Positions 48,092 through 58,115 of a stretch of 64,000 nt of DNA are shown here, in pieces. The notes under the pieces were generated by a model. The model was not told where the DNA came from. It was given only the letters and a program-made list of their open reading frames with translations, and searched no databases. The translations under genes were made by a program, and so were the position numbers. Source of the stretch: Rhizophagus clarus. Lineage: Eukaryota > Glomeromycota > Glomeromycetes > Glomerales > Glomeraceae. The stretch spans positions 62,001 through 126,000 of the forward strand of contig BLAL01000302.1 in NCBI GenBank assembly GCA_015698045.1. The letters are read 5' to 3'. Position 1 is the first letter of the stretch; the number at the start of each line of letters is the position of its first letter.

Positions 48092-49318
48092 ATGAATCAG
48101 AGACGCAAAGCTGAGGCAGACTTAGCAGAATTCAATCAGGCATTTGTATTTAATAGATACCAAAAATGGAAGGCAAGGGAATTAAATTCACGACAAATTA
48201 TTTTGAATTTACAAAACAATCCGCAATTAGGAAACATGGCGGATGCTAGACGTGAACCATTATATAATATAATAAGGCCTATTTTTGCTAAGCATGAGCA
48301 ATATACTGGACAAGAACCTCCTGATGAATACTTAGATAAAGTCTGGAACTCTATATCACATTTGGATGGAAGTATGACAGCGCTTGAAAATGCCAATGCA
48401 GGAGATTTTGATAATGTGATTAAATGTGGACTTTTAAAAACCAAATTAGGAGGAAAGTATATTCCAGTTCCAGTTAATGATCCCTATACTGCTGGTAATT
48501 CTGCTATTAATTCACCAGCTACTTTACGAACATGGATGAGAGCAAAATATCAACGTGAAAATATAGGCACCCAACAATCAGCAATTCAAAGATTATCCCA
48601 AGAAAGATTTTTACCAACAGATAGTCCTGATACATATGAAAAAAGAATTCAGCCATTATTATTAAGTGTGGCAGATAATGATGCAACGGCCCTATCATTT
48701 CTAAAGAACCACTTAACAGGTGATTTCTATACATGGATGAAGATTGCTAATCCAGGTGGTATAGATGCATTTTTTACAAATCTAAAAAATATATGGTTAG
48801 AACGTAATCCAGCCATAAAAATTCATTTAGCAAGAGATTTGGCTTATACAGGAATAGGAACAGATGATGCTACATTAGAAAATTTTATCTATGAAGAACT
48901 TAAAAAGAGATTAGGAGGTCAAACAGCTCATGTTAGAAAGAGCCCCTTTACACCCAAAAGTGCATATGCCACGAAGAAAATTATTAGAAAAGTGGTACAA
49001 AAAGCTAAGCAAACCAGGAATTGCTCAGCATGTGGAAAGGCTGGTCATACAAAAGTTAATTGTCCTAGACTTAAGCAAACTAAGAAAGTTAATTATGTAT
49101 ACCAAGATGAGGAAGAAGATCCTGAAGACTCCTTCGAAGAATACATATTGGAAGAAAAAGATCCTGAAGAAGAAATCGAAGAGGATGATGAATATATTAA
49201 TGATAATGATATTGATGATGAACCACGAAATTGCTATGCTTTAAAAAAAAGTGGTGTGAAGTGGAGTACCAATAAAAAAGAGTACCAAGAAGTCCCCTAC
49301 TTCCAAATCTCATACTAG
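48092..49318 (+). CDS. Gag-like protein with CCHC zinc knuckle
   Basis: 408 codons in the same frame as the preceding coiled-coil part. The middle (about residues 165-260) has a retrotransposon Gag layout: repeated Leu/Trp positions in LSFLKNHLTGDFYTWMKIAN and FFTNLKNIWLERNP. Near residue 311 is a canonical zinc knuckle CSACGKAGHTKVNC (CX2CX4HX4C), preceded by a basic stretch. The C terminus is highly acidic (EEDPEDSFEEY and similar). CCHC knuckles bind nucleic acid in retroviral nucleocapsids. Finding it beside an integrase inside Polinton-type ends is unusual. No LTR or reverse transcriptase was seen nearby. Confidence 0.75.
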   Translation: MNQRRKAEADLAEFNQAFVFNRYQKWKARELNSRQIILNLQNNPQLGNMADARREPLYNIIRPIFAKHEQYTGQEPPDEYLDKVWNSISHLDGSMTALENANAGDFDNVIKCGLLKTKLGGKYIPVPVNDPYTAGNSAINSPATLRTWMRAKYQRENIGTQQSAIQRLSQERFLPTDSPDTYEKRIQPLLLSVADNDATALSFLKNHLTGDFYTWMKIANPGGIDAFFTNLKNIWLERNPAIKIHLARDLAYTGIGTDDATLENFIYEELKKRLGGQTAHVRKSPFTPKSAYATKKIIRKVVQKAKQTRNCSACGKAGHTKVNCPRLKQTKKVNYVYQDEEEDPEDSFEEYILEEKDPEEEIEEDDEYINDNDIDDEPRNCYALKKSGVKWSTNKKEYQEVPYFQISY

Positions 49319-49343
49319 CAATATAGACACAGCTGTAAATTAT

Positions 49344-50162
49344 ATGTTTCAAATAGCCTTAAAATCTTCAATAGCATCATTAGTCCCTCATTGTTCTAGA
49401 GAGATTCTTATAGAAATTTCGAAATTTATTAATATGATATTTCCCAAAATAAAAGACCATTGCTTGAATACTAGTATGCCAAATGATACGGTTAAAAGAA
49501 GGGAATCAGCATGGGGAATTGTTGCAAGTAAATTCGAAGACATCTTATTTCCACTATTGCAGACAGTAAATAGTGAGCAGAAGCCTCTTTTACAAGTTCC
49601 CGATAATGAATCTATTCCAAATACTTCCAGTCTGAAAGAAGAGATCCCAAAAGGACCTGATATAGTTATGGCTGATTCGTCTAAAATTAAGGAAATTAAT
49701 ACTGCTTCTCAAAAAAAAAATAGTCACATATATTGGCCAAAGCCCTTAGAGATAAATTTTTTACAAATAAAGGATGCCAATGATGTTGCGACCATCTCCT
49801 GTAAGGTGGGGAGCATGACTATACCATATGCAAAGCATTTGGGTCTAAAAATAGATAAGAAAAAGATTCACAGACTTAATGGAGTCGCGAGTAAGTCCCA
49901 TTCCCTTGGTACGGTTGACAGTGTTCCTGTAACTATTGAGGATGGGAAAAATAGAGACACCATTCCAGATGAGTTTTCTATTGTCCCTACAGAATATGAT
50001 GATGATGGAAATGAATTATCCCTATTTATTCTTGGGACACAGTGGCAATATCGTGCAAGTTGGGAGCCTTTAGTGAAGGGGAATTTAAGGCAAGCCGAAA
50101 TGGAAAGACTATCACCATCCTCCTATCAGTTCACAAATCCCAGCGTAATGTTTTTACTGTAG
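49344..50162 (+). CDS. Retropepsin-like protein lacking the catalytic Asp motif
   Basis: 272 residues following the Gag-like gene in another frame. Residues about 145-235 follow the retropepsin plan: a substrate-flap region ending in IPYAKHLGLKI, then a VDSVPVTIEDG strand and LFILGTQWQYRA where ILGxxWL is expected. The DTG/DSG triplet expected just before the KHLGL helix is replaced by CKVGS, so the catalytic Asp appears missing. It is either an inactive relative or a structural protein. The N-terminal 140 residues are unassigned. It may originally have been expressed with Gag by frameshifting (25 bp gap, different frame). Confidence 0.5.
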   Translation: MFQIALKSSIASLVPHCSREILIEISKFINMIFPKIKDHCLNTSMPNDTVKRRESAWGIVASKFEDILFPLLQTVNSEQKPLLQVPDNESIPNTSSLKEEIPKGPDIVMADSSKIKEINTASQKKNSHIYWPKPLEINFLQIKDANDVATISCKVGSMTIPYAKHLGLKIDKKKIHRLNGVASKSHSLGTVDSVPVTIEDGKNRDTIPDEFSIVPTEYDDDGNELSLFILGTQWQYRASWEPLVKGNLRQAEMERLSPSSYQFTNPSVMFLL

Positions 50163-50194
50163 GAAAAGAGCCAGAACCTGTAAAAAAAAACTAG

Positions 50195-50410
50195 CTAATC
50201 GAACTTGTCAGTATTGTAGAAAGGAATTCAGATATCCCTGTAAATTAAGAGAACATGTGAAAAGAAATAATAATTGTTCACGAAAAGTGACTGACTGCCC
50301 ACGAAAAGTGACTGACTGCCCATGAAAAATGACTGACTGCCTACAAAAAGTGACTGACTGCCCACAAGTGATTGACTGCCTACGAAAAATGACTGACTGC
50401 TTATGGAAAA
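50195..50410 (+). repeat. C2HC zinc-finger relic followed by a 21-bp repeat array
   Basis: A frame from about 50200 encodes CQYCRKEFRYPCKLREHVKR followed by NNNC, a CX2CX12HX6C finger. It runs into six or seven copies of the 21-bp unit CACGAAAAGTGACTGACTGC (consensus given to 20 bp), translated as RKVTDCP, until a TGA in the third copy (ACGA changed to ATGA). It probably was the C-terminal extension of the preceding protein in another frame. Confidence 0.5.
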
Positions 50411-50874
50411 ATATGGTGCCTATTCATCTATCATTAGCTTAGACACGCATCCAGAAAGTATATTTTTTTTTGAATATTTATACTATTCTTTGCATTTTCC
50501 CATTTTTTAGTCCAAAATTCAGTATTATAGTGAATATTATACACTATAATAAAACCATATTCATTTTTATTCCTCCCCAGTTCCCTGCCAGTTCCTTGAT
50601 AGTTCTAGGAATGTTCCAGGAATGTTCCAGGAACTATAGAAGGATTAGTTTGCTGATTTCTCATGATTTTATTTATTCGATAAGCACATTTATGATTATA
50701 CATGAATTAAAAAAAAAAAAAAAAGGCCCAATATGGGTGAACTTTATTATTATATATATGCAGATCTCTTAAGGGCTATTTACATATCAAATTTATATCA
50801 GAGAATGTGAACCGAGTTCACAATGTCACATGCGTGGCGCAGTGCATGGCTCAGCAATTCTTCCAAGATGATGA
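50411..50874. other. Non-coding spacer inside the Polinton-like element
   Basis: AT-rich with an AGGAATGTTCCAGGAATGTT tandem pair near 50600 and an A-run near 50710. No gene is supported. Confidence 0.4.
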
Positions 50875-51093
50875 TCATTTCTCCGGATTAGCATTAATCG
50901 AACTGCTTGGGAAACTGGAATCGGAAATATCAAACATTTTATTCACATCACTTTTAAACAATTTTACAAGGTTTTCTAGTCTCTCCAAATTTTTCTCGAA
51001 TACCTTGATTGCTTCCCCAGGCTCGCTAGGTAAATTATTGGATGAGAAAGCATAGCTTTGAGTCTCTGACTCCTTTTTCTTATCGTTTTCCAT
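50875..51093 (-). CDS. Possible small helical protein
   Basis: 72 residues from ATG 51093, start MENDKKKESETQSYAFSSN, with a likely amphipathic helix (VFEKNLERLENLVKLFKSDV) and a Ser-rich end. It lies between two element genes on the same strand as the second retropepsin-like gene and PolB. No family recognised; coding status rests only on the open frame and helix-like pattern. Confidence 0.3.
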   Translation of the reverse strand: MENDKKKESETQSYAFSSNNLPSEPGEAIKVFEKNLERLENLVKLFKSDVNKMFDISDSSFPSSSINANPEK

Positions 51094-51279
51094 TCCTTAT
51101 CTGCTGAAATTAGTCTAATTATGTATGAAGAAAAAAAAATATAACTATTAATTATCACTGGATTGGACTCTCAGATAATCACACAGTTTGGAATAATCGA
51201 CATGCCTACTACCCTATCTTGCCTTATATTCTTAACAATAATAAAGCCAGTTACCCATTACTTAGATAATTTGGCTGAT

Positions 51280-52038
51280 TCAATTATTTTTACAAACTCG
51301 GGTTGGATTCCTCCTAGGTTTTGTCGTCTTATTGTCAGATTTTTTATTTTCATTGTGAATCTTTATTTTTATTATGATAGGTGGCATATTATCTGAATCA
51401 GATTCCCTGGGTTCCTCTATTGTATAAACTTCTTCAGATAAACTTGACTCAGATGAATCTGTTAGTTCTTTGCCAGCCTCTAGGCCAATTTGCTTTTCTA
51501 CGTAAGTTCCTATCCAGTCTACAGTTTGTTTTAACTTTTTAACCCTCTTTCTAAGCTCGGTTGAATCAGATTTGGATGACTCTGCCTCAGAATCAGAATT
51601 ATCTGGACCCTTGCAAAATGGCACAAAATCACCATAGATTTTTATCCCTTCTTTCTGTATATCAATTTTTGCATTACGAAGGTATAGCCATGGTAATCCT
51701 AATACAAGATCAGCACATGGCTTTTTGATAACCTCAAAATCATTAAAAATATTGTCACTACCAGATACTAGTATATCTTTCCCCTTATATTGGAGGGATA
51801 AATATAGACAATCTATAGTACCCAATGAGTTTATTACCTTTTTATTCTTATAATGATTACCATATTTTCTTCCAAGCCTATCGGCTAAGCTTTTGCTAAT
51901 TTTATTCGCTCTGGATGATGTATCAATTAATGCCTTGACTGTATAGTGTCTATGTCCTGCTTTTATTGCTTCATTACGCGCTTCTTGATGTAGTAGGTCA
52001 TTAGAAAAAGGCCATATTTTACATTTTATGTATGCCAT
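51280..52038 (-). CDS. Retropepsin-like aspartic protease with variant DTS active site
   Basis: 252 residues, intact frame. The active-site region reads VKALIDTSSRANKISKSLAD with Asp39 in a DTS triplet instead of DTG or DSG. The second hallmark LVLGLPWLYL (about 111-120) corresponds to the ILGxxWL region after the flap in retropepsins. The C-terminal half is Ser/Glu-rich with a basic end. Retropepsins act as dimers and process polyproteins such as Gag; here a Gag-like gene is in the same element, so a maturation role is plausible but unproven. Activity with Thr-Ser in place of Thr-Gly is uncertain. Confidence 0.6.
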   Translation of the reverse strand: MAYIKCKIWPFSNDLLHQEARNEAIKAGHRHYTVKALIDTSSRANKISKSLADRLGRKYGNHYKNKKVINSLGTIDCLYLSLQYKGKDILVSGSDNIFNDFEVIKKPCADLVLGLPWLYLRNAKIDIQKEGIKIYGDFVPFCKGPDNSDSEAESSKSDSTELRKRVKKLKQTVDWIGTYVEKQIGLEAGKELTDSSESSLSEEVYTIEEPRESDSDNMPPIIIKIKIHNENKKSDNKTTKPRRNPTRVCKNN

Positions 52039-52131
52039 TTCGAGTGTTATGTTTATAACTGAATATTATTACGTCAGAAAAAAAAAATAATATAATAATG
52101 TATGTGATCTGACTACACATCACTATCTAGC

Positions 52132-52872
52132 TTATGGCTGAAGACTAGATATGTAAGACACACATTCGTTTAGATATTTCTCCGGGAGCTTGGCCTTCAT
52201 AGCTCTTTTTTCTGCCTGTTCATTAGGAATACCAGCTTTTACCATATTCTTATAAATCATAATGCACCAATGCCCATATGGTAAAGTAGTTATCCCATCT
52301 GATAATATCCAGTGCTTAGTATCTATGGGACAGAGAGCCTTCCTCTCAGACTCGACCAAAGATATAACATGATCTTTTGATCGGAATCTTATATTCTTGG
52401 CATAGAATACTTTTTTCTGGAATAGACAATCCCAATATACTTGAGTTAATGGGGATTTACTTTCAGGATATGTGTTCTCTGCCATTTCATTCATACCCTT
52501 TTTGCTGACCCCTTTATGCTTCGACTTTGTGGATTTATCAGCCAAGACATAGTGGTATAATTTTGCCCGGATGTGAAATGACTCAGTAATCACATTTCCT
52601 GGAGTCTCATCTTTGAAAAGCCCAATAGTTTTCGAATCATTAAGATCAAAGATGTCTGGTCGCTCTGCCATATCTTTATAGATATCTTCAGTCTCAACCA
52701 TAAATATAAAGGAATCAGTATCCATATATCCAAGTCTAGCCTTATCCCCATATTTTTCCTTTACATAGTTATACCAGAAGTGGTACATTAGGAGCTTGCT
52801 GAGTCCCAAAACGGATGCTCCAACTATGATAGACTTGTTGAGAACTACACTTGCCTTTCCCATATGTGCGCC
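52132..52872 (-). pseudogene. PolB fragment: palm motif C and C terminus
   Basis: Starts at the hAT insertion point with HMGKASVVLNKSIIVG, then LSKLLMYHFWYNYVKEKYG and the catalytic YMDTDSFIF (motif C), then TEDIYKDM and AKLYHYVL, ending with the natural stop at 52132. No internal stop is present. The apparent ATG start at 52863 is internal to the original gene. Confidence 0.9.
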
Positions 52873-55223
52873 TAGGGATGGAAGTTAATTAACGGTTAAT
52901 TTGGTTAATTATAATTAGCTAAGATTGGTTAATTAACGGTTAATTTGGTTAATTATAAATTGACCAATCAGAGAAGCTAAATTTTCATCACGTGATCAAA
53001 TTCTTTTTTTTTGATTATCAATTTCTTTTCATCTTTTTTTTTTTTAATTTTAACAATGACCAAAAAAAGAGTTCCTGTCTGGAAACACTGGACAGTTATT
53101 ACACAAAACCAAGTGGAAAATAATAGAAATAATTCACATCCTCCTGTACAATGTAATTACTGTACCAAAATTTTTGACCGGGCTGTTCCTTCACGAATGC
53201 AAATACACCTTGATAAAGAATGCCCCAGAGCACCAGATAATGCAAAGTCTAAACAAAATGTAGGTTCACAAAATTCTATACCAGAAACTACACAATTTCA
53301 CCCAAATATTGCATTAAATTCCATTCTTACAGATACACCAAATAGACCTGTAAAACGAATTAAAACCCAAAAAATTGAAAGTTTTGTTGATCGTATGAGC
53401 GAAGAAGAACAAGAAGATCTTGAATTTCAATTAGCACAAGCATTGTATTCAGCTGGAGTTCCATTCTCCTTTGTTGATAATCCACTTGTTATTCAATTTT
53501 TTCAACACCTTCAACTAGCTTTCAAGTTGCCAAATAGAAAGAAACTAGCTGATGACTTGTTAGATGATGTTTATGATGAAGTAAAAGCACAAGCAGATGA
53601 ACAAATTTCTAAAGCAAAATCACTTTGCATGGTTTCTGACGGTTGGTCTAATATTAATCGAGATTCGGTACAAAATTTTATAGTTTGTACTCCTAAACCA
53701 ATTTTTTTTGATGCCACATTTTCAGGCGAAGAATCTCACACAGGAGAGTGGATTGCAAACCAAATAATTCAACAAATGGAAATTATTGGTACTCATAAAT
53801 TTTCCTCTGTCATTACAGACAGATACAGCTAGTGTAATGAAAGCAGCATGGAAACGGATTGAAGAAAAATATTCTCATATTGTTTGTCTTGGATGTAACT
53901 CTCATATTATTAATCTATTAATTGGGGATATTTTGAAAATTGATGAAATTAAAGATATAGTCAATAATGGCAAGATGATAGTAAATTATTTTAAATCTCA
54001 TATACAAGCAGCGGCAAAACTAAAACGTATTCAGATTGAAAATTATAATAAGGAGATTGCATTAGTTTTACCAATACTCACACGATGGGATACGCATCTT
54101 AGCTGTTTTCAGTCACTTCTAAAATCAAAAATTGCTCTTGAACAAGTGCTAATGGATCCCAAAATTCGCCAAAAAATAAATAGAGAAGTGAGAAATAATG
54201 TATTATATCGGAAGAATTTTGGGAAATGGCAGATTTAATAACAAAAATTTTAGAGCCAATGGTAGTAATTTTAAAATTGTTTGAGTCTGACACATCTACC
54301 CTTTCAACTGTTTATTCCCATTTTAATAAATTAATAAACAAAATTAGCGAACTTTCTTGTGAATTTTCTGAATATATTCAACAGCTTATTCATAAACAAT
54401 GGGAGTATTCATACCATCCTGTTATGATGGCTGCTTATATGTTAGATCCACGTTTTTTAGAAGAAAGTGAAGATGCGGATATAGAGGCAATTGGGTATGC
54501 TGAGTTTACAGAATTCACAAATAGAAGATTTGGTCAGGAGGAATCCGTAAAATTGTTTGCAGAATTAGTAGTGTTTCATCAAAAAAATTCACCATATGAT
54601 AACGAAACAATTTGGTTATCATCATCCGTTCTTAGTCCATCCATATGGTGGCAATCTTGGCCAAAAAGGCAGCTTCAGCAGTTAGCTATCAAAATTCTTT
54701 CAATTTCAACATCATCTGCAGCTGCTGAAAGAAAATTTTCAACCTTCAGATTTATTCATAATAAAATCCGTAATTGATTACAAAATGATCGTGTAAAAAA
54801 ATTGGTTTTTATTTATGGAAATCTTTGGATGCACAAAAGGGGTTTGAAACTTAAAAAAAATAAATTTATACATGATCAGCGAAAAATTGATAATAACGAT
54901 AATGGTAATGATATTGGTAATAATAGTAATGATCATGTCGATAATGATAATGATTCAGATGATGATAGATTTATTAGCCCTGTTCAATTCTAGATCGGAT
55001 CGGATTGACCGAAAAAATGTATAACCAATCAGATTGTAGTTACAATTGAGCACAATTTTTGATTGATCGGATCGGTTATACTATGTATAATAATTATGAT
55101 TTGCTTTCGCAACTCTTCATTTCCTTTACATTCCTTTTCTTTTACATGCCATTTCTTTTACACGCGTCATTTCTTTTACGCGTCGTTCATTTCTTTTACA
55201 TAACATTCCTTTTACATTACAAT

Positions 55224-56405
55224 ATGAATATTAAAGAAAGAACTTATAATGTACTGTGGTTACAAATGTTTTTGGAAGAGGAACAAGAAGAAGAAGAAGG
55301 AACTTCAAGTGAAGAAGAAGATAATAATATTTTACAAGCTGCTTTGATAAGACGATTGAATGCACGTTATTTAAGACCAAGATTATATAATGTAGTAAAA
55401 TCAAAAGACTGGTGGCAAAATGTTCTTCCCTTTTATGATTCTGTTCGATTTAAAAGAATTTTGAGAATGCTTCCACATCATTTTCAACAATTAACTAATT
55501 TTATACGATCACATCCAGTATTTTCATCACAAGGAAGTAAACCTCAAGCTTGTGTTGAATTACAGTTAGCTGTATTTCTCTTCCGACTTGGATCCACTGG
55601 AAGTTTGTTTGAGGTTTGCTCAAGATTTGGAATAGGAGAAGGAACGGTAATTCTCTATACTAAACGAGTTATTCAAGCTATTATATCAAAGAAAAAAAAT
55701 TTTGTTAAATGGCCTACATCAGAGGAGCGTCAAAGAGTTCATGAAGGATTTGAAAGTTTAGGAGGACTTAAGAATGTAATTGGAGCAGTTGATGGAACCT
55801 ATATTCCTATGAGAAATGCTCCAAGTAAAGATCCAGAAGTTTACTTTACCAGAAAAAAACGTTATGCTATTCACTGTCAGGGTATTGTAAATGACAAAGG
55901 TATTTTTACTAATTTTGATATAGGCTGGCCAGGCTCAGTACATGATGCTCGAGTGTTCAGAAATTCTTCTTTTTATAAAAATTATTCTCATCTTATCCAA
56001 GGTGATGATTATCTTTTAGGTGATTCAGCCTACCCTATTTCTCCTTTTTTAATTCCACCTTTCAAGGACCCAAGTACTCGAAAATATAAAGAATTTAACA
56101 GATTTCATTCACATCACAGAGTTGTAGTAGAAAATGCCTTTGGAAGACTAAAGGCAAGATTTAGGATGTTAAGGGATCTTGACATAAAAACAGTTAAAAT
56201 GGGAGTTTTATTCACATGTTGTGCTATAATTTTGCATAACTTTTTAGAAATAAATATGGATATTTGGGAAACTAACTTTAATGATGGTACAGATGATACA
56301 GAAGAAGGTGATGATAATGATGATGATAATTATATGTCAGATGATGTATTAAGAAGAACTGGGCAGGCTAAAAGAAACTTAATCTTTCATCAACATTTTT
56401 CATAA
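55224..56405 (+). CDS. Harbinger transposase (DDE_4 nuclease)
   Basis: From ATG 55224 (MNIKERTYNVLWLQ) the product is 393 residues; an in-frame ATG at 55059 would add 55 low-complexity residues from a TTTCTTTTACA repeat leader and is less likely. Catalytic residues: Asp in NVIGAVDGTYIPM, Asp in LLGDSAYP, Glu in VVVENAFGRLKARF; the family-typical GWPGSVHDARV lies between. Upstream is a helix-turn-helix region (FEVCSRFGIGEGTVILYTKR). The acidic C-terminal tail is DDTEEGDDNDDDN. It cuts and pastes the element, normally with the partner Myb protein. Confidence 0.92.
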   Translation: MNIKERTYNVLWLQMFLEEEQEEEEGTSSEEEDNNILQAALIRRLNARYLRPRLYNVVKSKDWWQNVLPFYDSVRFKRILRMLPHHFQQLTNFIRSHPVFSSQGSKPQACVELQLAVFLFRLGSTGSLFEVCSRFGIGEGTVILYTKRVIQAIISKKKNFVKWPTSEERQRVHEGFESLGGLKNVIGAVDGTYIPMRNAPSKDPEVYFTRKKRYAIHCQGIVNDKGIFTNFDIGWPGSVHDARVFRNSSFYKNYSHLIQGDDYLLGDSAYPISPFLIPPFKDPSTRKYKEFNRFHSHHRVVVENAFGRLKARFRMLRDLDIKTVKMGVLFTCCAIILHNFLEINMDIWETNFNDGTDDTEEGDDNDDDNYMSDDVLRRTGQAKRNLIFHQHFS

Positions 56406-56740
56406 TAGTATATTTTAGATATATTTTCATCAAATATATAAATATAATATATTGAAATAAAACATCTAATTAATAAACATGTTAAAAGTAAAATATTGAA
56501 ATTAATTATCAACTGTATTTTTTAAATTAATAAGGATCAAATTAATATTACTTTAGGAATTGTTAAATTTTTATTATTTTAAATTTTAGAAGAATGTTTT
56601 ATTATTTACAAATCACAATATTTATTATTAAAACGTGATTATTACTATTATATTATTATTACTAAAATGTGATTATTACTATTATATTACTATTACTATT
56701 ACTATTATTATTATTAGCTATTGCTAACACTAAATTGCAA

Positions 56741-57661
56741 TTATTCTGAAGATGGTTTATATTGCAACATCCTTAATTCCAATTCTTTCATTCTTAGCTG
56801 ATATTCCATGCGTGATTGCTCCATATCAAACTCCATTTTCTTTTGTAATGTTTGAGCTTTGATTCGCTCAACTTCAAGTTCCTCTCTTTTAAAAGTTGCT
56901 TCTGCTTCTCGAATTTCCTTTTCAACTAGTTGGCGCTTTTCAAAGTGTTCATTCTCAGAAGCAAGTCGTTTCTCCCAAATAATTTGTCTTGTATTACTTA
57001 TGGAAATCATAGCCTCAGCTAATGGATCCTGTGAAAGAGATTTTCTTTTTTTGTTAGTAATTTGAATATCTTTTTTTTCGGGCACTTCTTCCTTAATTTC
57101 TGTTTCTTTTTCTCTAAACAATTGAGCATCATCAGAAAATCCATCTACTAGACATGGTGGATTCTGATTTTCACGTGTTCCAAACAAAGCATCAAGTCTT
57201 TCAAACCATTTCCATTTTGCTTGTGCCTCTCTTCCTGTTTGGCTCTCTTTCTCTTTAATTTCATTATACTTAGTCACAAGACGAGACAACTTATTCTTAA
57301 TCTGCTCCCATAATTTTCCTGGAAAAACTTTAGTGACAACCGTTTTTGCAAAGTTTGACTTATTTTTTTTATAGATGTCAAAATTATCTTCAAGAAAACT
57401 TAACAATAATCCCGTACTTGTGTCATCCCAACCTGTCTCTTCCTCAACAGAACCTACTTTTTCTGCTTTTTGACCATTCTTCTTTTTAGAGATTTTTGTA
57501 GTAGTTACAGCTGTTAAAGTATCAGTAGTAGGTGCTGTTACTTCTTGGACTTCTAGTGGAGTAAAGGACACTACAGCTATAACATCGGAATCCTGTACAA
57601 GTTCTTGTGGTTTGGGGGCAATGGGGCGAAAGGTAGATTTTTGGTTAGTTAGGTTAGACAT
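56741..57661 (-). CDS. Harbinger Myb/SANT-like DNA-binding protein
   Basis: 306 residues from ATG 57661 (MSNLTNQKSTF); an upstream in-frame ATG at 57688 is possible. Residues about 70-150 form a trihelix/Myb-like domain with spaced aromatic residues (LLLSFLEDNFDIYKKNKSNF, LWEQIKNKLSRLVTKYNEIK, WKWFERLDALFG). The last 90 residues are a long charged coiled coil (ENEHFEKRQLVEKEIREAEA). In Harbinger elements this protein binds the ends and helps the transposase enter the nucleus. Confidence 0.88.
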   Translation of the reverse strand: MSNLTNQKSTFRPIAPKPQELVQDSDVIAVVSFTPLEVQEVTAPTTDTLTAVTTTKISKKKNGQKAEKVGSVEEETGWDDTSTGLLLSFLEDNFDIYKKNKSNFAKTVVTKVFPGKLWEQIKNKLSRLVTKYNEIKEKESQTGREAQAKWKWFERLDALFGTRENQNPPCLVDGFSDDAQLFREKETEIKEEVPEKKDIQITNKKRKSLSQDPLAEAMISISNTRQIIWEKRLASENEHFEKRQLVEKEIREAEATFKREELEVERIKAQTLQKKMEFDMEQSRMEYQLRMKELELRMLQYKPSSE

Positions 57662-58115
57662 GGTAAAGATAACGTAATAACTTAGCAAAAAACGCGTAAA
57701 CGTGTCGTCTATTTAAAAAATCGATCTAGGTGAACACCAATTTTTGTAGATCGGCTTGACTGACCGCTGACCGCATCAGTAACCAATTATTTAAGGGTAC
57801 AAATTTGCGATCAATCCGGTCAGATCTAGAATTGAACAGGGCTATTGGGTTGGAATTAAATATTACAGATATAGTAGCTGACGAATAAAATGTTTTGATT
57901 TTTTGATAATAAAATTTAAAATTTTAAACGTTACATACATTATAAATAAAAATCTTATAAATAATAAAATATTAATTTAGCCCGAATTAACATAATTCAG
58001 TAGTTTTTGGGCAAAATTATAAAAGTTTAATTAACCGTTAATTAACTGTTAAATAACGGTTAATTAACCCAGTTAAATAACCAAATTATAATTAACCGTT
58101 AATTTTCCATCCCTA

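Larger units (their letters stand above)
54976..57843. mobile_element. PIF/Harbinger DNA transposon, 2.87 kb, nested in hAT
   Basis: Inverted ends AGCCCTGTTCAATTCTAGAT / ATCTAGAATTGAACAGGGCT lie between ATT trinucleotides (54973-54975 and 57844-57846). Deleting the element with one ATT restores the hAT reading frame (RFI then GLELNITD), confirming the boundaries. It carries the standard two genes, a DDE transposase and a Myb/SANT protein, in convergent orientation. Both are intact, so it is the youngest and potentially active insertion. Confidence 0.92.
53056..57888 (+). pseudogene. hAT transposase, frameshifted and split by Harbinger
   Basis: From ATG 53056: BED zinc finger (CNYCTKIF...HLDKEC), an RNase H-like core, and the hAT C-terminal dimerisation motif (WWQSWPKRQLQQLAIKILS, then SSAAAERKFS). 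The frame changes at about 53820, where GACAGATACA looks like GACACA with 4 extra bases, and back near 54205. TGA at 54775-54777 stands where RNRLQNDR would be expected (CGA to TGA). An acidic Asn/Asp-rich tail continues to 54975. After the Harbinger element the frame resumes at 57847 and ends at TAA 57886-57888. Dead copy. Confidence 0.88.
52873..58115. mobile_element. hAT DNA transposon, 5.2 kb including a nested Harbinger element
   Basis: Inverted ends TAGGGATGGAA / TTCCATCCCTA are flanked by TGTGCGCC (52865-52872) and TGTGTGCC (58116-58123), an 8-bp duplication with one CG-to-TG difference. TTAATTAACGGTTAA motifs repeat near both ends, likely subterminal transposase-binding sites. Without the Harbinger element (2868 bp plus 3 bp) the hAT is about 2.4 kb. 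It inserted in PolB between motifs B and C. Confidence 0.92.

Noticed and set aside
46191-50162. Gag, integrase and protease block read as an ordinary Gypsy/Copia retrotransposon insertion
   Set aside because: No LTRs, no reverse transcriptase or RNase H, the integrase lies on the opposite strand, and the block fills the space between the inverted repeat and PolB without target duplications. It stays the main alternative to the Gag-bearing Polinton idea.
55059-55223. N-terminal extension of the Harbinger transposase with Phe/Leu-rich segments that resemble a membrane helix
   Set aside because: It is translation of a TTTCTTTTACA repeat leader; family proteins start near the ATG at 55224.
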